A stretch of DNA of 64,000 nt from Actinoallomurus sp963799975 (GCA_963799975.1 CAWCZF010000001.1:186001-250000); one strand, 5' to 3'; shown: positions 35,093 to 44,530, counted from the first letter of the stretch. The notes: generated from the letters alone by a model not told the origin. A program made the numbers and translations.

Positions 35093-36946
35093 CTACTCGG
35101 CGAGGGTGTCCAGGATGGGCTGGCCGTACTTCGCGAGCTTGTTCTCGCCGACGCCGCTGATGGCGCTGAGGGCGTCGAGGGTCGACGGGCGGACGGTGGC
35201 GATTTCGCGGAGGGTTTTGTCGTGGAAGACCACGTATGGAGGGACGCCCTGGTCCTTCGCGGTGGCTGAGCGCCAGGTTCGTAGTTTCTCGAAGAGTGCC
35301 ATCGCCTCCTCGGTCAGGTCGGCGGCGGCCGCCGCGGTGGCGCCGGGCTTGGTCGACGACCTGGCCGCCTTGGTCTTGGGTGCGCGGCGTTCGGGTTCGC
35401 GGCGCATGGGGACTTCGCGCTCGCGGCGGAGGACGGCGGCGCTGGCCTCCGTCAGGGCCAGGGTGCCGTGGTCGGGCTGGACGGCGATCAGGCCGCGGGC
35501 CAGCAGCTGGCGCACGACGCCGCGCCATTCGTTCGCGGCCAGTTCGGCGCCGACGCCGAAGACGCTCAGGGTGTCGTGGTCGAACTGGATGACCTTCGGG
35601 GTCTTCTTGCCGACCAGGATGTCGATCACGTGGCCGGCGCCGAAGCGCTGGTTTCGCTCGCGGTCGAGGCGGTAGACGGTGGACAGGACCTTCTGGGCGG
35701 CGACCGTGCCGTCCCACGACTCCGGGGGCGTCAGGCACGTGTCGCAGTTGCCGCACGCCTTGCTCTCCTGGCCGAAGTAGGCGAGCAGCTGCACGCGGCG
35801 GCACTCGACCGTCTCGCACAGGGCCAGCATGGAGTCCAGGTGCCCGCTCTGCCGGCGGCGGTGTGCGTCGTCGCCCTCGGAGGTGTCGATCATCTTGCGC
35901 AGCTGCACGACGTCCTGGAGACCATAGGCCAGCCACGCGGTCGACGGGAGGCCGTCGCGGCCCGCGCGGCCGGTCTCCTGGTAGTAGCCCTCGACCGACT
36001 TGGGCAGGTCGAGGTGGGCGACGAAGCGTACGTCCGGTTTGTCGATGCCCATGCCGAAAGCGATGGTGGCGACGATGACGACGCCGTCCTCGCGGAGGAA
36101 GCGCGACTGGTTGGCCGCGCGTACGCGTGCGTCCAGGCCCGCGTGGTAGGGGATCGCGGAGATGGCGTTGTCCACCAGGAACGCGGCGATCTTGTCCACC
36201 GACGCCCGCGAGAGGCAGTAGACGATGCCGGACTCGCCCGCGTGCTCGGTGCGGAGGAGGTCGAGGAGCTGGCGCCTGGGCTCGTCCTTCGGCGCGATGC
36301 GGTATTGGATGTTGGGCCGGTCGAAGCTCGCCACGAAGTGGCGGGCGTCCTCGAGCCGCAACCGGGCGGCGATCTCGGCGTGGGTGGCCGGGGTGGCGGT
36401 CGCGGTGAGCGCGATCCGCGGCACGTCGGGCCAGCGCTCGTGCAGCGCCGACAGCGCGAGGTAGTCGGGCCGGAAGTCGTGGCCCCACTGGGAGACGCAG
36501 TGCGCCTCGTCGATCGCGAACAGCGCGATGTCGCCGCCGTCGAGCAGCCGCTGCGTCGACTCGAGCCGCAGCCGCTCGGGCGCGAGGTAGAGCAGGTCCA
36601 GCTCGCCCGCGCGGAACAAGGCCTCGACCACCCGCTGCTCGTCGAAGTCGAGCGACGAGTTGAGGAACCCGGCACGTACGCCGAGCGCGCGCAGCGCGTC
36701 CACCTGGTCCTGCATGAGCGCGATGAGCGGGGAGACCACCACGCCGACGCCCTTACGCACGAGCGCGGGGATCTGGTAGCACAGCGACTTTCCGCCGCCC
36801 GTCGGCATCAGGACGAGCGCGTCGCCGCCGGCCACGACGTGCTCGATGATCTCCTGCTGCCCCTCGCGGAACTCGTCGTAGCCGAAGACCCGCCGCAGCA
36901 CCTGCGGCGCGTCGTCATAGGTGGGCGCGAAATCGGGGGCGGTCAT
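35093..36946 (-). CDS. recQ: ATP-dependent DNA helicase RecQ
   Basis: 617 residues. Walker A PTGGGKS (Lys53), DEAHC, the QTGRAGRDG motif VI, the zinc-binding ACGNCDTC region, a winged-helix RQC domain and a C-terminal HRDC domain (about 540-615). Unwinds 3'-to-5' in recombination and fork repair. Stands alone, divergent from the MscS gene. Confidence 0.96.
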   Translation of the reverse strand: MTAPDFAPTYDDAPQVLRRVFGYDEFREGQQEIIEHVVAGGDALVLMPTGGGKSLCYQIPALVRKGVGVVVSPLIALMQDQVDALRALGVRAGFLNSSLDFDEQRVVEALFRAGELDLLYLAPERLRLESTQRLLDGGDIALFAIDEAHCVSQWGHDFRPDYLALSALHERWPDVPRIALTATATPATHAEIAARLRLEDARHFVASFDRPNIQYRIAPKDEPRRQLLDLLRTEHAGESGIVYCLSRASVDKIAAFLVDNAISAIPYHAGLDARVRAANQSRFLREDGVVIVATIAFGMGIDKPDVRFVAHLDLPKSVEGYYQETGRAGRDGLPSTAWLAYGLQDVVQLRKMIDTSEGDDAHRRRQSGHLDSMLALCETVECRRVQLLAYFGQESKACGNCDTCLTPPESWDGTVAAQKVLSTVYRLDRERNQRFGAGHVIDILVGKKTPKVIQFDHDTLSVFGVGAELAANEWRGVVRQLLARGLIAVQPDHGTLALTEASAAVLRREREVPMRREPERRAPKTKAARSSTKPGATAAAAADLTEEAMALFEKLRTWRSATAKDQGVPPYVVFHDKTLREIATVRPSTLDALSAISGVGENKLAKYGQPILDTLAE

Positions 36947-37099
36947 TCCGCCACTCTACGAGGAGCATGGGGCACGCGTGAGGCAGGCGCGAGGAGTTGT
37001 GGACAACCATCGGGGGAGCGGGAGTGGCGAGCGTTCGCCGCCGGTAGCGTGTGGCACTGTTCGGCGTGCACTGGCCGACATCAAAGGCCGTGGGGGAGA

Positions 37100-37948
37100 A
37101 TGCGGGTGGACCAGACGCAGGTCGTCGACCAACTGGCGGAACAGGTGGCCAAAGTGCGCAGACGGGCGCGGCCATGGCGGTCGATCTTCGCGCTGCTGCT
37201 GGCCGCCTGCGCGATGGTCGGGTCGATCCTCGCGCGTGAGCAGTCCCGCGATCTGAACGACAAGCTCCCGCTGGAGCTCGTCGCGGCGGGCTGCGCCGTG
37301 GCGTTCTTCGTGTTCGGCTTCGGCGCCACGATGGGACTGTCGGGCCGTGCGCGCGAGATCCTGCTCCCGCGCGTCGGCAACGCGCACGCCACGATGGTAC
37401 GGCTGGTGGTCGTGCTGGTCGGCACGCTAACGATCCTCGTGGTCACCCTGCAACTGCTCAACCTGCCGGTCGGCCAGCTCGTCCTCGGCGGCGCGCTGAC
37501 CGGCGTGCTCGTGGGCATCGCGGCGCAGCAGACGCTCGCGAACCTGTTCGCGGGCATCATCCTGCTGCTGTCCAAGCCGTTCGTCGTCGGCGACGACATC
37601 CGGCTGTGGTCCGGGCCGCTCGGCGGCGAGTTCGACGGCACGGTGCTGGAGATCGGCCTGACCTACGTACGGCTGGAGGCGGCGAGCGGGGAGTTCCGGC
37701 TGCCCAACGCCCAGGTGCTCTCCTCCGCGGTCGGCCCGCGCGACATCGCAGCGCCCGCCGTGGCCACGGCCACGGCGACCGGAATGGTGACCGCGACCGC
37801 CCACGCCGTACCGGCCGGGCCTGGTCCCGTGCCGGCCGATTCCGGTCCCGTGGGGGCCGGGCCGGGTCCGGTGCAGACCGCGCCCGCGGCGGCCCAGCAC
37901 GTGCACACCGAGGACGAGGCCGGGCCGCAGCCGCCGCCCGCGGGGTGA
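37100..37948 (+). CDS. MscS-type mechanosensitive ion channel
   Basis: 282 residues. Three membrane segments (about 28-45, 58-78, 100-120) precede the pore helix/beta domain with VLGGALTGVLVGIAAQQTLANLFAG and KPFVVGDDI. The C-terminus (about 215-282) is a Pro/Ala-rich tail. Releases solutes in osmotic downshift. The ATG at 37100 follows GGGGGAG. Confidence 0.88.
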   Translation: MRVDQTQVVDQLAEQVAKVRRRARPWRSIFALLLAACAMVGSILAREQSRDLNDKLPLELVAAGCAVAFFVFGFGATMGLSGRAREILLPRVGNAHATMVRLVVVLVGTLTILVVTLQLLNLPVGQLVLGGALTGVLVGIAAQQTLANLFAGIILLLSKPFVVGDDIRLWSGPLGGEFDGTVLEIGLTYVRLEAASGEFRLPNAQVLSSAVGPRDIAAPAVATATATGMVTATAHAVPAGPGPVPADSGPVGAGPGPVQTAPAAAQHVHTEDEAGPQPPPAG

Positions 37949-38086
37949 GCACGCCCGCTCGGTGAATCGCGGCCACCCCGAGGAACGCCGAGGTCGGCCC
38001 ACCGGCACGAGCGCCCCCGTACGCGCGCCGCCGTCGGCCTATACCGCGTCGCCCCGGCGGATGAGAACGTGTCCGCAGGAGGCGAC

Positions 38087-39277
38087 ATGACCAACGTGAC
38101 CGAGCTGGACCTGCCCGCGTTCGACTACTCCGCGCCCGACCTGACCGGTGCGGTCTACCACCGGCGGCTCGCCGAGACGCGCGAGCGTGGCTGGCTGGCA
38201 CAGGGGCCGCTGTCCTACATCGTGCTGGACCGTGAGGCGGGCGAGTTCTTCCTCCGGTCGCGTGCGACGGCCTTCCCCGGCCGCCAGATCGCGGACCTGT
38301 TCGGCGTCACGAGCGGACGGCTGCGCGAGCAGATCGACGCGAACGTCCTCAACCAGACCGGCGACCGGCACCGGCGGCTGCGTGCCCTGGTCGGGCCCTC
38401 GTTCACGCCGCGCGCGGCGGACCGCTGGCGGCCGGTGATGCGGGAGTTCCTCGGCCGGCTGTGGGACGAGGACGCGACCTCGGCCGACTTCGTCGCGGCG
38501 GTCGCCAAGCCGTACCCGTCGATGACCATCGCGGCGGTGCTCGGCGCGCCGGTCGAGGACGCCCCGCGCCTGCACGAGTGGTCCAACTGGGTGCAGCGGC
38601 AGTTCGACGTACGGTCGCTGTCGACCGAGCTGCCGCGGATCGAGCGCGCGTGCGCGGAGGTCTATGACTACGTCGAGTCGCTGCTGGCCAAGCGCCGCGC
38701 CGAACCGGCCGATGACCTGCTGAGCGCGCTGCTGGCCGCCGAGGCCGAGGGCGACCGCCTGTCCCACGACGAGTGCGTGAACCTCGTGGTGAACGTCCTG
38801 GCGGGCGGCGTCGACACGACCCAGGCGCAGCTGTCGCACGCGCTGCGGCTGTTCGCCGAGCACCCCGGCCAGTGGGAACTGCTCGCCCGCGACCCCGGCC
38901 TGGCGGTGCCGGCCGTACGCGAGGTGCTGCGGTTCGAGCCGATCACCCCGTTCACCGCGCGGATCTGCGTGGAGCCGGTGGAGTTTCGCGGTGTGGAGTT
39001 CCCGGCGGACAGCATCGTGGCGATCTGCGCGGCGCAGGCCAACCGCGACTCCGGCGAGGACTTCGACATCACCGCCGAACGGGACGGGCGCGTGCTGACC
39101 TTCGGCGCGGGTGCGCACTACTGCCTCGGCGCGAACCTGGCGACCGCCGAGCTGGAGGAGGCGCTGAGGTTCCTGGCGCCGAGGATGCCCGGCCTCGCGG
39201 CGGACGGACCGGCCGAGCTCGGCGGCGTCGAGGGCATCTACAACGTGGAGGCGCTCCCGCTGACCTGGGGCGCCTGA
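38087..39277 (+). CDS. Cytochrome P450
   Basis: 396 residues. I-helix AGGVDTT, ExxR in REVLRFEP, and the heme ligand Cys346 in FGAGAHYCLGANLA. Class I bacterial monooxygenase needing a ferredoxin, which is not adjacent. The ATG at 38087 has AGGAGG 6 bases upstream. Substrate unknown. Confidence 0.94.
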   Translation: MTNVTELDLPAFDYSAPDLTGAVYHRRLAETRERGWLAQGPLSYIVLDREAGEFFLRSRATAFPGRQIADLFGVTSGRLREQIDANVLNQTGDRHRRLRALVGPSFTPRAADRWRPVMREFLGRLWDEDATSADFVAAVAKPYPSMTIAAVLGAPVEDAPRLHEWSNWVQRQFDVRSLSTELPRIERACAEVYDYVESLLAKRRAEPADDLLSALLAAEAEGDRLSHDECVNLVVNVLAGGVDTTQAQLSHALRLFAEHPGQWELLARDPGLAVPAVREVLRFEPITPFTARICVEPVEFRGVEFPADSIVAICAAQANRDSGEDFDITAERDGRVLTFGAGAHYCLGANLATAELEEALRFLAPRMPGLAADGPAELGGVEGIYNVEALPLTWGA

Positions 39278-39302
39278 GCACCCGCGGGCGTACGCGACGG
39301 CG

Positions 39303-40571
39303 TCATCGTCCGGCGAGACGGGCAGCGGACCGCCCGAGCGTGGCGACCAGCGCGTCAACGTCGTGGTGCAGCAGCCGGCCGTCGCGCTTGACCACGCGGC
39401 CGCCGACCAGGACCGTGTCGACGCAGCTCGTGTCCGCGGACAGGACGACCGCGCCGACCGGGTCATGCGCCGGCGCCATCCCCAGGGTGTCGGCGCGCAG
39501 CAGCACCACGTCGGCCTGCCGGCCCGCCGACAGCGAGCCCGTCACCGCGCCCAGGTCGGCCACCTCGGCTCCTTCCGCGGTGGCCATCCGCAGCACGTCG
39601 CGCGTGGTGAACTCCGCCCCGCCGTCGCGGGCACGCTCCAGCGCGTACGCCGCCCGCATCAGGCTGAACATGTCTCCCGGGCCGCTCGTCACGGTGTCGG
39701 CGCTCAGGCCGGTCGCGATGCCGGCGGCGCGCGTGCGTCCCGTCGCCGGATAGCCGATGCCCAGCTCGGCCTCGACCAGCGGGGACACCGACGCCGTGCC
39801 GCCGCTGCCGGCGATCCGCTTCAGCTCCTCGCCGGTGTAGTGGTTCGGATGCACGTACGTGGTGCCCTGCCGGAGCAGGCCGTTCTCGCGCAGGAACGCC
39901 AGCCCGCGTTCGGCGCTCTCGCGGCCGTGGCCGCCCATGTGCACGGTCACCGGCAGGTCCAGTTCCCGCGCGAGCCGCCATTCGTGCAGTGCGCGCGACT
40001 CTCCGGCGATCTCCGGGCCGAGCGCGGCCACGGCCATCGTCAGCAGCGGGTCCGATCCGTCGAAGTACGCGCCGCGGACGCGACGGCCCTCCGCGGCGAG
40101 CCCGTCCGGTGCGTACGCGCCGCCGTGGCAGTAGCCGAAGACCGCGCGGATGCCGGAGTCGCGCAGCGCCTCGACCGCCGCGTCCGTGTGCGCGGGCGTG
40201 AGCTGGATGTGCGACCAGTCGACCAGGGTGGTGATGCCGGCGTTCAGGCATTCGAGCGCGCCGGCCAGGCCGGCCGCGTACACGTCCTCGGGCCGGTGGC
40301 GGGTCGCGGCGGTGCCCAGGACGCGTTCTAGGTAGCCGTGGAAGGAGGTGTCCGGGGTGAGGGCGCGGATGCCCGCCTGCCACGTGTGGCGGTGCGTGTC
40401 GACGAAGCCGGGCGCCGCGATGCGGCCGGTCGCGTCGATCGTCTCCGCCCCCTCGGGCGCGCGCAGGCCGGGGCCGACGGCGACGATCACACCGTCCTCG
40501 ATGAGCAGGTCGTGCGGGACGGGGACGAGCGTGGCGTCGAGCAGGACGCCGCCGCTGATGAGAGTCGTCAT
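39303..40571 (-). CDS. Amidohydrolase (metal-dependent, chlorohydrolase/deaminase type)
   Basis: 422 residues. The metal motif HxH at 60-62 (GFVDTHRHTWQ), the VHMGGHG and HPNHYTG histidines and an Asp in LSADTV match subtype-III amidohydrolases such as atrazine chlorohydrolase or nucleoside deaminases. The gene is divergent from a MarR gene whose operator overlaps its promoter, suggesting induction by a substrate. Confidence 0.87.
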   Translation of the reverse strand: MTTLISGGVLLDATLVPVPHDLLIEDGVIVAVGPGLRAPEGAETIDATGRIAAPGFVDTHRHTWQAGIRALTPDTSFHGYLERVLGTAATRHRPEDVYAAGLAGALECLNAGITTLVDWSHIQLTPAHTDAAVEALRDSGIRAVFGYCHGGAYAPDGLAAEGRRVRGAYFDGSDPLLTMAVAALGPEIAGESRALHEWRLARELDLPVTVHMGGHGRESAERGLAFLRENGLLRQGTTYVHPNHYTGEELKRIAGSGGTASVSPLVEAELGIGYPATGRTRAAGIATGLSADTVTSGPGDMFSLMRAAYALERARDGGAEFTTRDVLRMATAEGAEVADLGAVTGSLSAGRQADVVLLRADTLGMAPAHDPVGAVVLSADTSCVDTVLVGGRVVKRDGRLLHHDVDALVATLGRSAARLAGR

Positions 40572-40588
40572 GACTCGGTACCTTAGAG

Positions 40589-40607
40589 AAAAGCTTTTGA
40601 GAAAGCT
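40589..40607. promoter_or_regulatory. MarR-type operator between the amidohydrolase and marR
   Basis: AGCTTT-TGAG-AAAGCT at 40592-40607 is a perfect inverted repeat, overlapped by AAAAGCTTTT at 40589-40598. Only 42 bases separate the two start codons, so one dimer would block both. Confidence 0.65.
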
Positions 40608-40613
40608 ATAGAA

Positions 40614-41150
40614 ATGGACAGTATGGTGGCGGGCGTGCGCGATGAGGGGACGAGAGACGAGGTCGACGCCCTGGTGCCGGGCTGGGCGGCCGCGCTCCCG
40701 CCGGACCTGGTCGCCGCCCTGGAGCTCAGCAAGCGCGTCTCGCGCATCGGCGGCCTGCTCGAACAGGCCGTACGCGCGGAACTCGCCGGGCTCGGCCTCA
40801 CGTACGCCGAGTTCGACGTGCTCGCGGCCCTGCGTCGCACCGGCGAGCCGTACCGGCTCAAGCCCAGCGAGCTGTCCCGCTCGCTCTTCCTGACCTCGGG
40901 CGGCATCAGCAACGTCCTGCAACGCCTCACCATGGCCGGCTACGTCGAACGCGGCGCGAGCCCGGGCGATGGCCGCAGCCGCTGGGTGCGGCTCACCGAC
41001 GAGGGGCGCGAACTCGCCGCCAAGGCGCTGGACGCCTCCGCCCGAGCCCACCGCGAGGTCCTGTCCGGCGTACCGGACGAGGCGGTACGCCACGCGGCCG
41101 ACGCCCTCCGCGAGGTGCTGGCCATCACCGGCCGCCGCCGGCCCCGCTGA
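40614..41150 (+). CDS. MarR-family transcriptional regulator
   Basis: 178 residues with a winged helix: recognition region KPSELSRSLFLTSGGISNVLQRL and wing ERGASPGDGRSRWVRLTDEG. Divergent from the amidohydrolase, likely an autoregulated repressor of both. Confidence 0.92.
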   Translation: MDSMVAGVRDEGTRDEVDALVPGWAAALPPDLVAALELSKRVSRIGGLLEQAVRAELAGLGLTYAEFDVLAALRRTGEPYRLKPSELSRSLFLTSGGISNVLQRLTMAGYVERGASPGDGRSRWVRLTDEGRELAAKALDASARAHREVLSGVPDEAVRHAADALREVLAITGRRRPR

Positions 41151-41220
41151 GCGCCGCCGCGGTCGGCCGTACCCCTGCTGACCTGGAAAAAGAAAAATCC
41201 GGATGATTTCCACCTTTCTT

Positions 41221-41248
41221 TGAACCCTTCGCGTCAAGGACTGCGTAC
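41221..41248 (+). promoter_or_regulatory. ECF-type promoter A (lipoprotein-sigma operon)
   Basis: TGAACC, 17 bases, CGTAC; the -10 ends 38 bases before the lipoprotein ATG. Same form as five others in this region. Confidence 0.7.
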
Positions 41249-41286
41249 TGCTGGCCGACACCGAAGCATTGGAAGGGATCAACGCG

Positions 41287-41943
41287 ATGAACATGAAGCG
41301 CCGGATCGCCCTGGCGGGTACCGCGACCATGGCCGGACTGACGCTCGCCGCGTGCGGCGCGGCCGGTGGCGGCTCCGCCGACAAGAAGGCCGACACGAAG
41401 AGCGTGCGGGTGCCCGTGGCCGCGACCGCCCCGGCGACCGCCAAGCCGGCTCAGCCGCAGGGCGTGCCCGTCAGCGGGCAGAACGGGCAGAACGCGGGGA
41501 ACTGGAAGGGCTGGCTCGCCCTGTCGGCCGCGCGGAACGACATCCTCGGCACGACGGTCGTCAACGGCAAGGGGTTCACGCTCTACCGGTTCGACAAGGA
41601 CACCGCCAAGCCGCCGGTCTCCAACTGCTTCGGCGCCTGCGCCAAGCTGTGGCCGCCGGTGAAGTTCACCAGCAAGATGAAGCTGGCGGGCATTCCCCGC
41701 TCGGCCATCGGCAACATCATGACCAAGGACGGCATCTGCCAGGCCACTGTCAACGGCTGGCCGATCTACACCTACGCCAAGGACACCGGTCCCGGCCGGC
41801 TGGACGGCCAGGGCGTGGGCGGCACCTGGTTCGCGGTCGCACCCGACGGTTCCAAGGCCGGCGGCGGCAGGGTTCCCACGCAGGGCGGCGCCGGCGGATA
41901 CCAGGACCAGGGCTCCGGCGGAGACCAGGGCACCTCCTACTGA
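41287..41943 (+). CDS. Lipoprotein with COG4315/Lipoprotein_15 secreted repeats
   Basis: 218 residues. Lipobox LTLAAC near residue 15 of the signal peptide, then an Ala/Pro linker, two secreted-repeat units (GKGFTLYRFDKD...CAKLWPP and GWPIYTYAKDTGPGRLDGQG), each with the conserved Tyr/Phe-Asp and Trp, and a Gly/Gln-rich end. Function unknown; anchored outside the membrane. GGAAGGG lies 9 bases before the ATG. The ECF sigma gene follows after 114 bases and is likely co-transcribed. Confidence 0.88.
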   Translation: MNMKRRIALAGTATMAGLTLAACGAAGGGSADKKADTKSVRVPVAATAPATAKPAQPQGVPVSGQNGQNAGNWKGWLALSAARNDILGTTVVNGKGFTLYRFDKDTAKPPVSNCFGACAKLWPPVKFTSKMKLAGIPRSAIGNIMTKDGICQATVNGWPIYTYAKDTGPGRLDGQGVGGTWFAVAPDGSKAGGGRVPTQGGAGGYQDQGSGGDQGTSY

Positions 41944-42057
41944 CCGGTGGCGCCGGGGACGCGCCTCACGGCGTGCCCCACGACGCGGGGCCGTACGTCC
42001 CCGGCCCGCAGACGACCAGACCGTGAGCCCTTCTCGAACCCGCCGGAGACCCTGGCC

Positions 42058-42627
42058 ATGGATGCCTCCTCATCGCGCAGCTCGCGCCTCCTCACGCGCC
42101 GGACCAGACGAGTCAAAGAAGCCGACGACGAACGGATCGTGGCCGAGCTCTACCGGGAGTACCACCGGCCGCTGCTGGCGTTCGTGATGAAGCAGGTCGG
42201 GGGCGACCGGCAGTGGGCCGAGGACGTCGTGCAGGAGACGATGATCCGGGCGTGGCGCTCGGCCGACCGGCTCGACGGGGAGGCCGAGTCGCTGATGCCC
42301 TGGCTGGCCACCGTCGCGCGGCGCGTCGTCATCGACGACCGGCGGCGCAGGGCGGCCCGGCCACAGGAGGCGGGCGAGGGTGCGCTGGAGAACCTCCACA
42401 TCGCCGACGGCATGGAGGACCTGCTTCGTACGGTCGTCGTCACGGAGGCGCTCAAGGCGCTGTCCCCGCCGCACCGCGAGGTACTGAACGAGACGATCCT
42501 GCGGGACCGCAGCGTGAACGAGGCCGCCGAGGTGCTGGGCATCCCGGTCGGCACGGTCAAGTCCCGCACGTACTACGCACTCCGTGCGCTGAAGGTCGCG
42601 CTGGAGGAGAGGGGGGCACTGGCATGA
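42058..42627 (+). CDS. ECF sigma factor
   Basis: 189 residues. Region 2 (about 25-95, LYREYHRPLLAFVMKQ, WAEDVVQETMIRAWR) and region 4 (about 125-185, ALSPPHREVLNETIL, SVNEAAEVLGIPVGTVKSR). It directs RNA polymerase to a small promoter set; the repeated TGAACC/CGTAC signals around it are the likely targets (inference). The anti-sigma start overlaps its stop (ATGA), so the two are made together. Confidence 0.93.
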   Translation: MDASSSRSSRLLTRRTRRVKEADDERIVAELYREYHRPLLAFVMKQVGGDRQWAEDVVQETMIRAWRSADRLDGEAESLMPWLATVARRVVIDDRRRRAARPQEAGEGALENLHIADGMEDLLRTVVVTEALKALSPPHREVLNETILRDRSVNEAAEVLGIPVGTVKSRTYYALRALKVALEERGALA

Positions 42628-43364
42628 CCACGGACGTACAGCACACCGACGTCGCCGCCTACGCCCTCGGCCTGCTCGAGGACGACGACCGGCGGGCGTT
42701 CGAGGCCCACCTCGCGCGGTGCGACCGCTGCGCCGGGGAACTGGGCGACTTCACGGGGATGGCCGGGATCTTCGACGAGGTGCCGCCGGCCGAACCACCC
42801 GGCGGCACGGAGGAGGTCGGCGGGCAACTCGTCGACCTGCTGCGCCATCGCAAGGCGGCGGCACGAAACCGCCGCCGCGGCACCGCCGTGCTCGGCGCGG
42901 CGGCCGGAGTGGTGCTCCTGGCCGGGGGCGCGATCACCGGCGCGCTCGCGGCGGGCGACGGCGCGGCGCGTCCGCGGCCGATCGCGATGCCGGGCCACGG
43001 CTCCTCCTTCGACGACGTGTTCGCGACCGGTGAGAAGGTGTCCGGCGCCGACGCCGGAACGGGCGTCACCGGCACGATCGCGATGCGGAGCAAGGGCTGG
43101 GGCACCGACGTCGGCATGGAGCTCAGCCACGTGCGCGGGCCGCTGGTCTGCCGGTTGGTGGCCGTGTCCACGTCGGGCCGGCGGAGTGCCGTCAGCGAGT
43201 GGAACGTCCCGGCGGCGGGGTACGGGTTCCCGGGCTCGCCGGCGAGCCTCAAGGTGCACGGCGGCACGGCGATGAGCCGGGCCGAACTCGCGCGCTTCGA
43301 CGTCCAGGTCGAGGGCAGCGGGCGCACTCTCCTGCGCATCCCCGTCCAGGCCGCCTCTCCGTAA
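42624..43364 (+). CDS. Membrane anti-sigma factor (zf-HC2, RskA-like)
   Basis: 246 residues. The N-terminal ZAS-type motif H29-x3-C33-x2-C36 (AHLARCDRCAGEL), one membrane helix (about 92-112), and an outer domain of about 130 residues with VRGPLVCRLVAVSTSGR. It holds the sigma factor until an envelope signal releases it. Confidence 0.9.
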   Translation: MTTDVQHTDVAAYALGLLEDDDRRAFEAHLARCDRCAGELGDFTGMAGIFDEVPPAEPPGGTEEVGGQLVDLLRHRKAAARNRRRGTAVLGAAAGVVLLAGGAITGALAAGDGAARPRPIAMPGHGSSFDDVFATGEKVSGADAGTGVTGTIAMRSKGWGTDVGMELSHVRGPLVCRLVAVSTSGRRSAVSEWNVPAAGYGFPGSPASLKVHGGTAMSRAELARFDVQVEGSGRTLLRIPVQAASP

Positions 43365-43490
43365 CGTCTCGCGGCACACGACAGAAATGCATGAGAGTGC
43401 AACCATTCGGGCCCGCCGACCCCGCGACGAATCGGCGATAATGTCTTCCCAACGCCTGGAGTCGCTGGTCATGGGAATCTTCTCGACGAA

Positions 43491-43518
43491 CGAACCCCTC
43501 GATGCGCCGAGACCGTAG
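43491..43518 (+). promoter_or_regulatory. Degenerate copy of the ECF promoter before the truncated sigma gene
   Basis: CGAACC, 17 bases, CGTAG: one mismatch in each box. It overlaps the first in-frame ATG (43502), so if it is used, translation starts later (GTG 43535 or 43541). Confidence 0.3.
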
Positions 43519-43828
43519 TCCAGATGAGCACGAGGTGCACGTGCCGCGCCGTGCGGAGCGGCCCCGGCGCGCCGTACCGCGGGCCACGCAGGGCGCGCGA
43601 GCCACCGGCGGATCGGAGGACGTACTGCACAAGGTAGTGATCGCCGAAGCGCTGGGTTCTCTCTCGCGCGCGCACCGGGAGGTCCTGACCGAGACGGTCA
43701 TGCGGAACCGCTCGGTCAACGAGGCCGCGGATATATTGGGGCTGCCGCTGGGGACGGTCAAGACCCGGGTCTACTACGCGCTCCGGGCGCTGCGGATCGT
43801 GCTCGAGGAGCGGGGGGTGACGACATGA
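43502..43828 (+). CDS. ECF sigma factor remnant: region 4 only
   Basis: 108 residues. From about residue 17 it aligns with the sigma factor upstream (EALGSLSRAHREVLTETVMRNRSVNEAADILGLPLGTVKTR), but the first ~95 residues with region 2, needed for core binding and -10 melting, are missing. The paired anti-sigma is intact and overlaps its stop (ATGA). It is either a decaying duplicate or a region-4 protein that could compete for anti-sigma or DNA. Start uncertain. Confidence 0.75.
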   Translation: MRRDRSPDEHEVHVPRRAERPRRAVPRATQGARATGGSEDVLHKVVIAEALGSLSRAHREVLTETVMRNRSVNEAADILGLPLGTVKTRVYYALRALRIVLEERGVTT

Positions 43829-44526
43829 GCGTCGAGCACACCGACGTCGGCGCCTATGCTCTCGGGCTGCTCGAGGAGGACGACCGCCGGGCGTTCGAGG
43901 AACACCTGAACGACTGCGGCGAGTGCGCCGCCGAACTCGGCGACTTCGCCGGCATGCGGCGGTTGCTCGCCGGCGTCGGCCCGGTCGAGCTCGACGACGA
44001 GACACCCGAAGACGTCTCCGCCGACGTCGCCGACCTGGTCGAGCGCAGACGGCGGGAGGACCGCCGCCGGCGGCGCGGCACGATGGTGATCGGGCTCGCG
44101 GCCGGGATCGCGCTGGTGGCGGGCGGCGTGACGGTCGGCTCGGCGATCGTCTCCCCGGGCGGTGGCGGGCACCAGCACGGCAGCCCGGCGGCCGACGTCC
44201 TCGCCAACGGCCTGCGGCATTCGGCCACCGACCCGTCCACGCACGCGGTCGGCGTCGTCGCGACGCGGCCCCAGCGGTCCGGCACCGAGGTCGGCCTCGA
44301 CCTGGCGGGCATCCGCGGCCCGCTGACCTGCCGCCTGGTGGCCGTCATGCGGTCGGGCCTGCAACAGTCGGTGACGGAGTGGGCCGTGCCGGTCAAAGGG
44401 TACGGCGTGCCGGGCTCGCGGGCGCACCTGCAGGTCCACGGCGGCATCGCCGCCAAGCCCGGCGAGGTGAGTCACTACGACGTGCTGATCGAGGGCGGCG
44501 GACGGCTGGTCTCGATCCCGGTCTGA
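43825..44526 (+). CDS. Second membrane anti-sigma factor (zf-HC2, RskA-like)
   Basis: 233 residues. Clear paralog of the first (EHTDVGAYALGLLEEDDRR), H27-x3-C31-x2-C34, a membrane helix (about 87-108), and an outer domain with IRGPLTCRLVAVMRSG. Its cognate sigma lacks region 2, so it may now bind the other sigma. Tandem duplication of the pair is likely. Confidence 0.88.
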   Translation: MSVEHTDVGAYALGLLEEDDRRAFEEHLNDCGECAAELGDFAGMRRLLAGVGPVELDDETPEDVSADVADLVERRRREDRRRRRGTMVIGLAAGIALVAGGVTVGSAIVSPGGGGHQHGSPAADVLANGLRHSATDPSTHAVGVVATRPQRSGTEVGLDLAGIRGPLTCRLVAVMRSGLQQSVTEWAVPVKGYGVPGSRAHLQVHGGIAAKPGEVSHYDVLIEGGGRLVSIPV

Positions 44527-44530
44527 GACC

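Noticed and set aside
41943..42058. Separate ECF promoter for the intact sigma gene
   Set aside because: A CGTAC is present near 41992 but no TGAACC-like box lies 16-17 bases before it; co-transcription with the lipoprotein gene is more likely.
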